Assembly: GCF_031020795.1 (NCBI RefSeq)
Contig: NZ_JAVHJP010000007.1
Coordinates: 1-64,000 of the forward strand
Direction of reading: 5' to 3'
Length of the DNA stretch: 64,000 nucleotides
From: Hydrogenophaga pseudoflava
GTDB lineage: Bacteria > Pseudomonadota > Gammaproteobacteria > Burkholderiales > Burkholderiaceae_C
Positions 17,623 to 25,907 of the stretch are shown in pieces. The position numbers and the translations under genes were made by a program. The notes under the pieces are model-generated. The model was not told where the DNA came from. It searched no databases and saw only the letters and a program-made list of their open reading frames with translations. Positions within the stretch are counted from its first letter, which is position 1. Each line of letters begins with the position of its first letter.

Positions 17623-18035
17623 TGAGCGCGCACGACACTGCAATCCACCCCGGCGACCATGCTGACGACCACCAAGACGACGGCCCGCACAGCAGCTTCT
17701 CGGGCTACATGGTCGGCTTCGTGCTGTCGGTGATCCTCACCGCCATCCCGTTCTGGCTGGTCATGGCCGGCGTCGTCACCCACCGGCCCACGGCCGTGCT
17801 GGTGCTCGGCGCCTTCGCCGTGGCGCAGATCCTGGTGCACATGGTGTGTTTCCTGCACATGAACGGCAAGGTCGAAGGCGGCTGGACCCTGCTGTCCACC
17901 ATCTTCACCGTGGTCTTCGTGGCGATCGCCATCGCCGGCACGCTCTGGGTCATGTTCCACATGAACGAGAACATGATGCCGGCACACGGCGGCCACGCGG
18001 TGCACCCGCCCGCCGCCGCGCACGCCACCCCATGA
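17622..18035 (+). CDS. cyoD: Ubiquinol oxidase subunit IV
   Basis: A 137-residue three-helix protein. A histidine/aspartate-rich N-terminus is followed by YMVGFVLSVILTAIPFW, AQILVHMVCFLHM and a last helix ending in MFHMNENMM, all characteristic of CyoD. The His-rich C-tail (HGGHAVHPPAAAHA) is notable. The start overlaps the cyoC stop and the stop overlaps the start of the SURF1-like gene (ATGA). Confidence 0.92.
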   Translation: MSAHDTAIHPGDHADDHQDDGPHSSFSGYMVGFVLSVILTAIPFWLVMAGVVTHRPTAVLVLGAFAVAQILVHMVCFLHMNGKVEGGWTLLSTIFTVVFVAIAIAGTLWVMFHMNENMMPAHGGHAVHPPAAAHATP

Positions 18036-18787
18036 CGCCGCGACGCGCCCTGCTGTGGGGAGCGGGCGCGCTGCTGTGCGGGCTGTTCCTCGCGCTGGGT
18101 GTGTGGCAGGTCCAGCGCCTGGCCTGGAAGAACGACCTGGTGGCCCGCGTGGCCGCGCGCGCGCACGCCGACCCAGTGGCCGCCCCCGCGCCCGACCAGT
18201 GGCCGGCGCTGCAGGCCGATCCGTCCGCCCACGAATACCGGCGCGTGCAGCTGACGGGCGGGTTTCTGCACGAGAGCGAACAGCTGGTGCAGGCCGTCAC
18301 CGATCAGGGTGCGGGCTTCTGGGTGATGGCGCCGCTGCGCGCCGCCGCCGACCACGTGGTGTGGGTCAACCGCGGCTTCGTGCCCTCCGCCTCTCGGTGG
18401 CAGACCACGCGCGAGGCCGCCCGCTGCGGTGGCCCGGTCACCGTCACCGGCCTGCTGCGCCGCTCGGAGCCCGGCGGTGGCTTCCTGCGCCGCAACGACC
18501 CCGCCGCCGGGCGCTGGTTCTCGCGCGACGTGCCGGCCCTGGCGGCCGCCGCGGGTCTGCCGCCCGCCGCGGTGGCGCCGTACTTCGTCGACGCCGGGGC
18601 CGACACACCCTGCGCCACTCCCCAGGGGCCGGTGGGTGGGCTCACCGTGCTGCGCTTTGCCAACAACCACCTCGTCTACGCGCTGACCTGGTTCGCGCTG
18701 GCCGCGATGACCGTGGCCGCCACGGTCTTTGCGGCCCGCGACGGTGCGCGGCGGCGCCTTCCCGGACAATCCGGAGCCTCCTCCTGA
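18032..18787 (+). CDS. SURF1-family oxidase assembly protein
   Basis: A 251-residue protein with one N-terminal and one C-terminal transmembrane helix enclosing a periplasmic domain, the SURF1/Shy1 plan. GVWQVQRLAWKNDLVARV near the start and VWVNRGFVP are family motifs, and HLVYALTWFALA starts the last helix. These proteins help insert heme into heme-copper oxidases. It overlaps cyoD by four bases and regB by one base, so its product is made with the oxidase it would mature. Confidence 0.88.
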   Translation: MTPRRALLWGAGALLCGLFLALGVWQVQRLAWKNDLVARVAARAHADPVAAPAPDQWPALQADPSAHEYRRVQLTGGFLHESEQLVQAVTDQGAGFWVMAPLRAAADHVVWVNRGFVPSASRWQTTREAARCGGPVTVTGLLRRSEPGGGFLRRNDPAAGRWFSRDVPALAAAAGLPPAAVAPYFVDAGADTPCATPQGPVGGLTVLRFANNHLVYALTWFALAAMTVAATVFAARDGARRRLPGQSGASS

Positions 18788-20133
18788 TGTTTCTGGTCGG
18801 CACCGCAAGCCCCATGGTGAAAGTCGCAGCCCCTTCGCACGCCGCCGTCGGACCGGACCAGGCGGCGGGCCTGAAGAACCTGCAGCAGCTGATCCAGCTG
18901 CGCTGGATGGCGCTGTTCGGCCAGATCGCGACGGTCGCGGTGGTGTTCCACGGCATGGACATCCCGATTCCCGAGCACACCATGTACGCGGTGCTGGCCG
19001 GGCTGGGCGCGTTCAACCTGTTCTCCCTGCTGCGCTGCCGCTCGCCGCTGCCGGTGACCGGCCCCGAGCTGCTGATCACCCTGCTGGTGGACGTGGGTGC
19101 GCTCACCGCCTTGCTCTACCTCAGCGGCGGCGCGACCAACCCTTTCGTGTTCCTGTTCCTGTTGCAGGTGATCCTGGGCGCGGTGCTGCTGCCGGTCTGG
19201 GCCACCTGGGTCATGGTGGCCGTGACCACGCTGTGCTTCGCGGGGCTGGCCCTGTGGGCGCGCCCGCTGCCCCTGCCGCTGGACCACGACCAGGGCCTGG
19301 CCAGCCCCTACACCCAGGGCATGCTGATCTGCTTCGTGCTCAACGCCGTGCTGCTGGTGGTCTTCATCTCGCGCATCGTGGACAACCTACGCGAGCGCGA
19401 CACGCGCCTGGCCCTGCTGCGCCAGCGCGCGGCCGAGGAAGAGCACGTGGTGCGCATGGGCCTGCTGGCCTCGGGCGCGGCCCACGAACTGGGCACGCCG
19501 CTGTCCACCCTGGCGGTGATCCTGGGCGACTGGCAGCACCTGCCGCACTTCAGCTCCGAGCCCGAGCTGGCGGACGACGTGGCGGAGATGCAGGCCCAGG
19601 TGGCGCGCTGCAAGGCCATCGTCAGCGGCATCCTGCTCTCCGCCGGCGAGGCGCGCGGCGAATCGTCCAGCGAAACCACCGTCTGTGCCTTCCTCGACAG
19701 CGTGGTCCAGGCCTGGTGCGAACGGCGCAACTGCAGCGGGCTGCACTACCACAACGCCTTCGGCGACGACCTGCCCATGGTGGCCGACTCGGCCATCCAG
19801 CAGATGATCGGCAACGTGCTGGACAACGCGGCCGATGCCTCGCCCCACGCGGTGTGGTTCGAGGCCCGGCGCGACGACGACGCGCTGGTGCTCACCGTCT
19901 GGGACCAGGGCCCGGGATTTGCCCCCCACCTGCTGCCGCAGATCGGCAAGCCCTACCAGAGCACCAAAGGCCATCCTGGCGGTGGGCTGGGCCTGTTTCT
20001 GGTATTCAACGTGGCACGCACGCTGGGCGGCGACGTGGTGGTGGGCAACCTGGCCGAGGGTGGGGCGCAGGTCCGCATCACGCTGCCGCTGGCCGCCATC
20101 ACCCTGGCCGAGGACGAGCCCCATGGCATCTGA
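18787..20133 (+). CDS. regB: Redox-sensing histidine kinase, RegB/PrrB/ActS type
   Basis: A 448-residue membrane kinase. Six hydrophobic segments cover about 45-200. Between the third and fourth lies GGATNPF (114-120), the quinone-sensing heptapeptide of RegB kinases (GGxxNPF). The H-box is ASGAAHELGTPLS with the phospho-acceptor His233. Cys275 in ARCKAIV matches the redox-active cysteine of RegB. N-box QMIGNVLDNAADAS and G-boxes DQGPGF and GGGLGLFL complete the ATP domain. The start overlaps the SURF1 stop; an ATG at 18814 is an alternative. It senses ubiquinone redox state and thiol oxidation. Confidence 0.92.
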   Translation: MFLVGTASPMVKVAAPSHAAVGPDQAAGLKNLQQLIQLRWMALFGQIATVAVVFHGMDIPIPEHTMYAVLAGLGAFNLFSLLRCRSPLPVTGPELLITLLVDVGALTALLYLSGGATNPFVFLFLLQVILGAVLLPVWATWVMVAVTTLCFAGLALWARPLPLPLDHDQGLASPYTQGMLICFVLNAVLLVVFISRIVDNLRERDTRLALLRQRAAEEEHVVRMGLLASGAAHELGTPLSTLAVILGDWQHLPHFSSEPELADDVAEMQAQVARCKAIVSGILLSAGEARGESSSETTVCAFLDSVVQAWCERRNCSGLHYHNAFGDDLPMVADSAIQQMIGNVLDNAADASPHAVWFEARRDDDALVLTVWDQGPGFAPHLLPQIGKPYQSTKGHPGGGLGLFLVFNVARTLGGDVVVGNLAEGGAQVRITLPLAAITLAEDEPHGI

Positions 20134-20677
20134 CGACACCGCTTCCCCGCAGCGCCTGCTCATCGTCGAAGACGATGCGGCCTTTGCGCGCACGCTCGCA
20201 CGCTCCTTCGAGCGCCGCGGCTACGAGGTGCGCGTGGCCGCCAGCCTCGACCAGCTCACCACGGTGCTGGCCAGCGGCTACGCGCCGACCCGCGCGGTGG
20301 TGGATCTCAAGCTCCAGGGGGAAGCCTCGGGCCTGGCCTGCGTGCGGGCGCTGGTGGCGCACGACGATCGCATGCTGATCGTGGTGCTGACCGGCTTCGC
20401 CAGCATCGCCACCGCGGTGGAGGCCATCAAGCTCGGGGCCTGCCACTACCTGGCCAAACCCTCCAACACCGACGACATCGAAGCGGCGTTCGGGCGCTCC
20501 GAAGGCACGACCGAGGTCGCGCTGACCAGCCGGCCCAGTTCCATCAAGACGCTGGAGTGGGAGCGCATCCACCAGGTGCTGGCCGAAACCGGCTTCAACA
20601 TTTCCGAGACCGCCCGCCGCCTGGGCATGCACCGCCGCACGCTGGCGCGCAAGCTCGACAAGCAGCAGGTGAAGTGA
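20123..20677 (+). CDS. regA: Redox response regulator, RegA/PrrA/ActR type
   Basis: A 184-residue two-domain regulator. The receiver domain has the acidic pair in IVEDDAAF, phospho-acceptor Asp61 (VVDLKL), Thr90 (VVLTGFAS) and Lys112 (LAKPSN). A short proline-bearing linker leads to a Fis-type helix-turn-helix (FNISETARRLGMHRRTLARK, about 157-176). RegA proteins control respiratory oxidases, carbon fixation and other redox genes. It overlaps regB by 11 bases. Placement behind cyoABCD suggests feedback of oxidase activity on its own regulator. Confidence 0.92.
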   Translation: MASDDTASPQRLLIVEDDAAFARTLARSFERRGYEVRVAASLDQLTTVLASGYAPTRAVVDLKLQGEASGLACVRALVAHDDRMLIVVLTGFASIATAVEAIKLGACHYLAKPSNTDDIEAAFGRSEGTTEVALTSRPSSIKTLEWERIHQVLAETGFNISETARRLGMHRRTLARKLDKQQVK

Positions 20678-20695
20678 CCGGCGGGCGCGGCCCCT

Positions 20696-21295
20696 TCAGC
20701 GCTTTGCTTCCGCCAGCCGCCGGATCTCTTCGGGCGTGCCATTCCAGACCTCGAAAAAGCCCTCGCTCCGCTTGACCTGCATCCAGGTCGACCACTTGGT
20801 GCGGGCCAGCGCCGGGTCGGTGACGGCCAGGTCCTTCTGCTCCACGCCCAGCGCCAGCGTGCCGCCGCGCTGGTAGCCCGGCTGCGCCTGGGCCTGCTTG
20901 ACCATCGCCTGCACCTTCTGCAGCTCGGCCTGCGTGGCCGGCGGCAGGCTGTAGACCAGCCAGCGGCGGCCCGGGCCGGGCGCGTCCAGGCCCAGCGTGG
21001 CGCTGGTGGCGGTGGTCATGGCCAGCGGCAGCTTTCGGTCCACCGGCGCAAACGCCCCCTCGACCCTGGGCAAGAGCCTGATGTGCAGCAGCGGCACCGC
21101 GCCCGGCGGCGGCACCACGCGCGCGTCCACCTGCAGCGCCACCATGAACTGCGCCGGGTCGGCCTCCAGCAGCTGGCCGGAGAGCTGGGCCAGCCGGGGC
21201 AGGGAACTCAGCGGAATGCCGCCGCAAGCCCCCAGCGCGGCGGCGGACGCCAGCAGCAGGCTGCGGCGCAGCAGGAGGGAAGTGGGGTGTGACAT
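20696..21295 (-). CDS. Hypothetical lipoprotein
   Basis: A 199-residue protein of unknown function. The N-terminus has two arginines, a hydrophobic run and LGAC (about Cys24), fitting a lipoprotein signal. The rest is a compact soluble domain rich in Ala, Gln and Pro, with RRWLVYSLPPATQAELQKVQ and a C-terminal TKWSTWMQVKRSEGFFEVW. It converges on regA and diverges from the DUF2975 gene. An ATG at 21310 (five more residues) is equally possible because neither start has a strong ribosome-binding site. Confidence 0.65.
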   Translation of the reverse strand: MSHPTSLLLRRSLLLASAAALGACGGIPLSSLPRLAQLSGQLLEADPAQFMVALQVDARVVPPPGAVPLLHIRLLPRVEGAFAPVDRKLPLAMTTATSATLGLDAPGPGRRWLVYSLPPATQAELQKVQAMVKQAQAQPGYQRGGTLALGVEQKDLAVTDPALARTKWSTWMQVKRSEGFFEVWNGTPEEIRRLAEAKR

Positions 21296-21381
21296 GGGCT
21301 TGACTTTCATTGTTGGTCGGTAAAAAATTATCATAAAACAATAAAAACAAGTCAAACCCTGGCGTCGACCAAAGGCTCTCC

Positions 21382-21945
21382 ATGAACCCCTCCGCACCCC
21401 ACACCCTGCCCCTGTCCTTGCAGCGCGTGCGCCGCATCAGCCGCTGGATGGTGGCCGCCTGCTGGGCGCTGCTCGTCGCCCTGCCGCTGGCCCTGGTGGT
21501 TTACTGGGCCACGGCCAGCGAGGCCCAGCTCGCCAGCCACGCCAACCTGCCCGCGCAGGCGGTGGCTGGGCCGCTGGCGCTGTGGCAGCGTGTCGCCGGG
21601 GCGGTGGTGACGGCGCTGCCGCTGGGGCTGCTTTTGGTGGGTGTGTGGCAGGCGCGGCGCTGCTTCGGCATGTTTGCGCAGGGCCAGGTGTTCACCCTGC
21701 AGGCCACCGCGCTGCTCGGGCGCTTCGCCGGCTGGGTGGCTTGGGCGGCGCTGGCGTCCATGCTCGCCAGCAGCGCCACCTCGGTGCTGCTGACCCTGAA
21801 CAACCCGCCCGGCCAGCGGCACCTTTCGGTGGGCATCGGCTCGGACCACGTGTTCACGCTGTTCTTCGCCGGGCTGGTGTGGCTGATGGCCGCGGTGATC
21901 GCCCAGGGGCAGACGCTGGCCGAAGAGAACGAGGGTTTCGTCTGA
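21382..21945 (+). CDS. DUF2975-family membrane protein
   Basis: A 187-residue protein with four predicted transmembrane helices (about 22-44, 70-92, 108-130, 155-176) separated by short loops, including the ARRCFGMFAQGQVFTLQA motif typical of DUF2975 proteins. The function of the family is unknown. The stop codon overlaps the start of a small helix-turn-helix regulator (TGATG). This membrane/HTH pair is common in bacteria and probably acts as a unit. Confidence 0.75.
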   Translation: MNPSAPHTLPLSLQRVRRISRWMVAACWALLVALPLALVVYWATASEAQLASHANLPAQAVAGPLALWQRVAGAVVTALPLGLLLVGVWQARRCFGMFAQGQVFTLQATALLGRFAGWVAWAALASMLASSATSVLLTLNNPPGQRHLSVGIGSDHVFTLFFAGLVWLMAAVIAQGQTLAEENEGFV

Positions 21946-22169
21946 TGCCCATCACCGTGCAGCTGGACGTGATGCTGGCGCGGCGCAAGGTCAAGTCGCG
22001 CGACCTGGCCGAATTCGTCGGCATCACCGAGGCCAACATGTCCCTGCTCAAGCAGGGCAAGGTCAAGGGCGTGCGCTTCGAGACGCTGGAGAAGATCTGC
22101 GAGTACCTGCAGTGCCAGCCGGGCGACCTGCTGGTTTACGCGCCCGACGGCGACCCGCCGCCGGGCTGA
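21945..22169 (+). CDS. Small Cro/C1-type HTH regulator (YozG-like)
   Basis: A 74-residue XRE-family protein that is almost entirely DNA-binding domain. LAEFVGITEANMSLLKQGK is the helix-turn-helix and FETLEKICEYLQCQPGDLLVY is the usual C-terminal helix. It is translationally coupled to the DUF2975 membrane protein. It probably represses its own operon; the AT-rich 21300-21360 segment would be the natural site. Confidence 0.82.
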   Translation: MPITVQLDVMLARRKVKSRDLAEFVGITEANMSLLKQGKVKGVRFETLEKICEYLQCQPGDLLVYAPDGDPPPG

Positions 22170-22175
22170 GCGAGG

Positions 22176-22715
22176 TCAGAAGCGCAGGCCCAGGCTCAGC
22201 GAGTAGCCGTTGACGCTGGCGCCACCGCTGTCGAGGTAGTTCATGTAGTCCACGCTCAGCGACAGGTTGCTGGTGGGCATGAGCCGCAGGCCGCCGCCGT
22301 AGGACAGCTTCTTGTCTTCGCCCGAGCCCAGGCCCTGGAAGCTGAGCTTGGTGCGCGCCATGCCGACGCGGCCGAACAGCTCCACCGGACCGAGGCCGAT
22401 CTTGGGCGCCACGTACAAGCCGTAGAGCTGGTCCACCTTGCCGCTGTAGCGGGTGCCGGTGTTGCTGTTGGTGTAGGCGCTGCTGCCCGAGTTGACGGCG
22501 CCGAGGGCTTCGAGCGCCAGGTCGTCGGTGATCTGCAGGCCCACCAGGCCCCGGACCATGGCCGGATTGGAGCTGGCGCGCAGCCCGATGACCGGCACCG
22601 ACAGCTTCATGGACAGGGCGGAATAGCCCAGCTCGCCGTACACGCTCTGGGCCATGGCCGGAGAGCTGGTTGCTGCCGCCAGCAGGGCAGCCAGGGTCAA
22701 AGGTTTGAGTGTCAT
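22176..22715 (-). CDS. Outer-membrane beta-barrel protein
   Basis: A 179-residue protein with a clear signal peptide (cleavage after AMA, residue 22), then alternating hydrophobic strands and a C-terminal SLSLGLRF ending in Phe, the hallmark of outer-membrane barrels. YGELGYSALSM opens the barrel and GPVELFGRVGMARTKLSF lies mid-protein. Length fits an eight-strand OmpA/Opa-like barrel. The substrate or function is unknown. It is transcribed away from the LRR kinase. Confidence 0.75.
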   Translation of the reverse strand: MTLKPLTLAALLAAATSSPAMAQSVYGELGYSALSMKLSVPVIGLRASSNPAMVRGLVGLQITDDLALEALGAVNSGSSAYTNSNTGTRYSGKVDQLYGLYVAPKIGLGPVELFGRVGMARTKLSFQGLGSGEDKKLSYGGGLRLMPTSNLSLSVDYMNYLDSGGASVNGYSLSLGLRF

Positions 22716-22805
22716 GTCCGCTCCGCTGATGAATGAATGGTTGTGAATTTCATTCTAGGAGCCTGATGCCGTTTGTCGAGAGCCGGATTTCATAATCCGT
22801 GCCTA

Positions 22806-24119
22806 ATGCACACACTCGAACAACTGCGGCGCGGCGACCTGGCCGGCGCCACCCGCCTGGACCTCTCCTGCGGCCTGACCGAACTGCCCGCCGAGGTGCT
22901 CGGTCTGGCCGATTCGCTGGAGGTGCTCAACCTCAGCGGCAACCGCCTGACCACACTGCCTGCGTGGTTGCCGCGGCTGCGGCGGCTCAAGGTCATCTTC
23001 GCTTCGGACAACCCTTTCACCACCCTGCCCGAGGTGCTGGGCGACTGCCCGGCGCTGGAGATGGTGGGCTTCAAGGCCTGCCGCATCGCCTGGGTGCCCG
23101 CGGCCTCGCTGCCACCGGCCCTGCGCTGGCTGATCCTCACCGACAACGCCATCGACACCCTGCCCGATGTGGTGGGCGAGCGGCCGCGCCTGCAGAAGCT
23201 CATGCTCGCCGGCAACCGGCTGCAGGCCCTGCCCGAAGGGCTGGCCGGTGCGCAGCGGCTGGAGCTGCTGCGCATCTCGGCCAACCGCTTCCAGCGGCTG
23301 CCCGACTGGCTGCTGCGCCTGCCGCGCCTGTCCTGGCTGGCGCTGGCCGGCAACCCGCTGGGCTGGGCGGTGCCGCCGCTGCAACTGCCGGTGGTGGACT
23401 GGGCCGACCTCACGCTGGGCGAGCCGCTGGGCGAGGGCGCGTCGGGCCGGGCCGTGCGCGCCACCGTCGCCGGCTGGCCCGGTGCACTGGCGCTCAAGCT
23501 GTTCAAGGGCGCGGTCACCAGCGACGGCCTGCCCGAACACGAGATGGCCGCCGGGGGCGCGGCCGGTGCCCATCCCGCGCTGTGCACCCCCGTGGCCCGG
23601 CTGCAGGGCCACCCGGACGGGGTGCTGGGCATGCTGCTGCCGCTGATACCGGCCGGTCACGTGCTGCTGGCGGGGCCGCCGAGCCTACAAAGCTGCACGC
23701 GCGACGTCTACCCCGCCGGCTGGCGCCTGGGCGCCGGGCCGGCGCTGCGCTTGCTGCGCGGCATCGCCGAGGCGGTGGCCCACCTGCACGCGCACGGCGT
23801 GGTGCACGGCGACCTCTACGCCCACAACATCCTGTGGCACGCGGCCACGGGCGACGCGCTGCTCAGCGATTTCGGCGCCGCTGCGCTGCTGCCGGCCGAC
23901 CAGCCGGCGCTGGCCCGTGCGCTGCAGGCGCTGGAGGTGCGCGCCTTCGGTTGCCTGCTGGAAGAACTGGGGGATTGCCTGGCGGCCCCGCCAGACCATC
24001 CGCTGCGTGCCATGATCGCCGGGCTGGTCGCGTCCTGCCTGGACACCGACCCTGCCGCCCGGCCTTCGATGGCCGAGGTGTCCCGCTCTCTCTTCAAGGA
24101 GGTTTCATGTCCGTGCTGA
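22806..24119 (+). CDS. Leucine-rich-repeat protein fused to a serine/threonine-type protein kinase
   Basis: A 437-residue cytoplasmic fusion. Residues 15-195 hold about seven leucine-rich repeats (LDLSCGLTELP, LNLSGNRLTTLP, LMLAGNRLQALP). Residues 200-437 form a kinase domain: glycine loop GEGASGRAV (210-218), Lys231 in LALKLFKG, catalytic loop VVHGDLYAHN with Asp336 and Asn341, and SDFGAA with Asp355. HGD replaces the usual HRD, as in atypical or RIO-like kinases. The ATG at 22806 has a poor ribosome-binding site; an in-frame TTG at 22773 is less likely. It overlaps the next gene by 13 bases. Confidence 0.85.
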   Translation: MHTLEQLRRGDLAGATRLDLSCGLTELPAEVLGLADSLEVLNLSGNRLTTLPAWLPRLRRLKVIFASDNPFTTLPEVLGDCPALEMVGFKACRIAWVPAASLPPALRWLILTDNAIDTLPDVVGERPRLQKLMLAGNRLQALPEGLAGAQRLELLRISANRFQRLPDWLLRLPRLSWLALAGNPLGWAVPPLQLPVVDWADLTLGEPLGEGASGRAVRATVAGWPGALALKLFKGAVTSDGLPEHEMAAGGAAGAHPALCTPVARLQGHPDGVLGMLLPLIPAGHVLLAGPPSLQSCTRDVYPAGWRLGAGPALRLLRGIAEAVAHLHAHGVVHGDLYAHNILWHAATGDALLSDFGAAALLPADQPALARALQALEVRAFGCLLEELGDCLAAPPDHPLRAMIAGLVASCLDTDPAARPSMAEVSRSLFKEVSCPC

Positions 24120-24712
24120 TCCTGGGTTTGCTGCTGTTCCTGGGTGTGCATTCCGTGGCCATCGTGGCGCCCGCCGCGCGCGACCGCCTGGTGGCGCAGA
24201 TGGGCGAGGGCGCCTGGAAGGGCCTGTATTCGCTGGCCGCGGCCGTGGGTCTGGGCCTGATCGTCTGGGGCTACGGCCTGGCGCGCGAGAACCCGGTGCT
24301 GCTCTACAGCCTGCCGGGTGGCATGCGCCACCTGGCCGCGCTGCTGCTGCTGCCTGTGTTCGTGCTGCTGCTGGCGGCCTACCTGCCGGGGCGCATCCAG
24401 CGCGCCACCAAACACCCCATGCTGCTGGCCGTCAAGCTCTGGGCGCTGGGCCACCTGCTGGCGCAGTCGGTCACCGGCGGCAGCCTGGCAGACGTGCTGC
24501 TGTTCGGCGGCTTCCTGCTCTGGGCCGCGGCCGACCGCGTCTCGCTCAAGCGCCGCGCGCAGGCGGGCCTGCTGCGCCCCGTACCGGCGCTGCCCACCAG
24601 CGGCGCCAACGACCTGATCGCGGTGGTGGGCGGCTTGGCGCTCTATGGTTTGACAGTGATGTGGGCGCACGCCTTTCTGTTTGGCGTTCGCCCGTTCGGA
24701 GGTGGAATATGA
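24107..24712 (+). CDS. NnrU-family membrane protein
   Basis: A 201-residue integral membrane protein with five to six hydrophobic segments. GVHSVAIVAPAARDRLVAQMGEG is the characteristic NnrU start; RIQRATKHPMLLAVKLWALGHL and GGFLLWAAADRVSLKRR are also typical. NnrU was first noted near nitric-oxide reductase genes; its biochemical role is not settled. AAGGAGG lies six bases before the ATG, inside the kinase gene, so the two are translated together. It overlaps the sugar dehydrogenase by four bases. Confidence 0.85.
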   Translation: MSVLILGLLLFLGVHSVAIVAPAARDRLVAQMGEGAWKGLYSLAAAVGLGLIVWGYGLARENPVLLYSLPGGMRHLAALLLLPVFVLLLAAYLPGRIQRATKHPMLLAVKLWALGHLLAQSVTGGSLADVLLFGGFLLWAAADRVSLKRRAQAGLLRPVPALPTSGANDLIAVVGGLALYGLTVMWAHAFLFGVRPFGGGI

Positions 24713-25881
24713 AGACCCCCCTGCGCCGCTTCGCGTCTTCCCCCCTGCGAGGGGGGACAGCACCTGTGGCCCGGCGAAGCCGGTTCCACGGTGCTTGCTG
24801 GCTGGGTGCACTGGTGCTTGTCGCCGGCCCTGTGTTCGCGGCCTCGCCCTCGGTCGAGGTGGTGGCCAACGGCCTGCAGAATCCCTGGGGCCTGGCCTTC
24901 ATCGGCGACGGTCGCATGCTGGTCACCGAGCGCCCCGGCCGCATGCGCGTGGTCGAACCCGATGGGCACATCGGTGCGCCGCTGGCCGGTGTGCCCAAGG
25001 TCGACGCGGTCGGCCAGGGTGGCCTGCTGGACGTGGTCACCGACAGCCAGTTCGAGCGCAACCGCACCATCTACTTCTGCTTCTCCGAGCCAGGCGCCGG
25101 TGGCAACTCCACCGCGCTCGCCTCGGCCCGGCTGTCGGACGATGCCACGAAGCTGGAAGACGTGAAGGTGGTCTTCAGCCAGAAGCCGAAGTTCGCCAGC
25201 CGGGTGCACTTCGGCTGCCGCATCGCCGAAGCGAAGGACCACACCCTGTTCCTCACGCTGGGCGACCGCTTCCAGCGCATGGACGACGCGCAGACCCTGG
25301 ACAACCACCACGGCAAGGTGGTGCGTCTGCGCAAGGACGGCAGCGCGCCGCCCGACAACCCCTTCACCACCAAGCCTGGTGCGCTGCCCGAGATCTGGAG
25401 CTTTGGCCACCGCAACCTGCAGGGCGCGGCCATCGGACCGGACGGCCGGCTCTGGACCAGCGAACACGGCCCGCAGGGGGGCGACGAGATCAACCGCCCC
25501 GAGCCGGGCAAAAACTACGGCTGGCCCGTGATCACCTATGGCGAGAACTACGGCGGCGGCGCCATCGGCGAGGGCCTGACCAGCAAGGACGGCCTGGAAC
25601 AGCCGCTGCACTACTGGGTGCCCTCCATTGCGCCGTCCGGCATGGCCTGGGTCACCAGCGAGCGCTACGGCAAGGACTGGAAGGGCAGCATGCTGGTGGG
25701 CTCGCTCAAGTTCCGCTACCTGGTGCGGCTGAAGTTCAACGGCAGCAAGCTGCAGAAGGAAGAAAAGCTGCTGCCCGACCTCAACCAGCGGGTGCGCGAT
25801 GTGCGCCAGGGGCCGGACGGCCTCGTCTACCTGCTCACCGACCACGTCCGGGGCCAGCTGCTGCGCCTGCAGCCGCAGTGA
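24709..25881 (+). CDS. PQQ-dependent aldose-type sugar dehydrogenase, periplasmic
   Basis: A 390-residue six-bladed propeller of the glucose/sorbosone dehydrogenase (YliI/Asd) family. It oxidises aldose sugars and passes electrons to the respiratory chain. NPWGLAFIGDGRMLVTERPG starts the domain; GRIAEA-type metal and PQQ segments, FGHRNLQG and SEHGPQGGDEINRPEPGKNYGWP are diagnostic. The signal peptide is unusual. Residues 3-30 are encoded by a copy of the dispersed intergenic repeat, and the normal hydrophobic core (GACWLGALVLVAGPVFAA) comes after it. GGAGG precedes the ATG, which overlaps the NnrU stop codon. Confidence 0.87.
   Translation: MKTPLRRFASSPLRGGTAPVARRSRFHGACWLGALVLVAGPVFAASPSVEVVANGLQNPWGLAFIGDGRMLVTERPGRMRVVEPDGHIGAPLAGVPKVDAVGQGGLLDVVTDSQFERNRTIYFCFSEPGAGGNSTALASARLSDDATKLEDVKVVFSQKPKFASRVHFGCRIAEAKDHTLFLTLGDRFQRMDDAQTLDNHHGKVVRLRKDGSAPPDNPFTTKPGALPEIWSFGHRNLQGAAIGPDGRLWTSEHGPQGGDEINRPEPGKNYGWPVITYGENYGGGAIGEGLTSKDGLEQPLHYWVPSIAPSGMAWVTSERYGKDWKGSMLVGSLKFRYLVRLKFNGSKLQKEEKLLPDLNQRVRDVRQGPDGLVYLLTDHVRGQLLRLQPQ
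24716..24792. repeat. Dispersed GC-rich repeat, copy D, inside a coding region
   Basis: This copy lies within the 5' end of the sugar dehydrogenase gene, not in a spacer. It shows CGCCGCTTCGCG, CCCCCCTGCGAGGGGGG and GTGGCCCGGCGAAGCCGGTTCC, in the same orientation as copy B. It is read in frame as an arginine-rich leader of the signal peptide. Confidence 0.6.
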
Positions 25882-25907
25882 GGGCGCCGGGCCGCCGCAG
25901 CGCTGTA

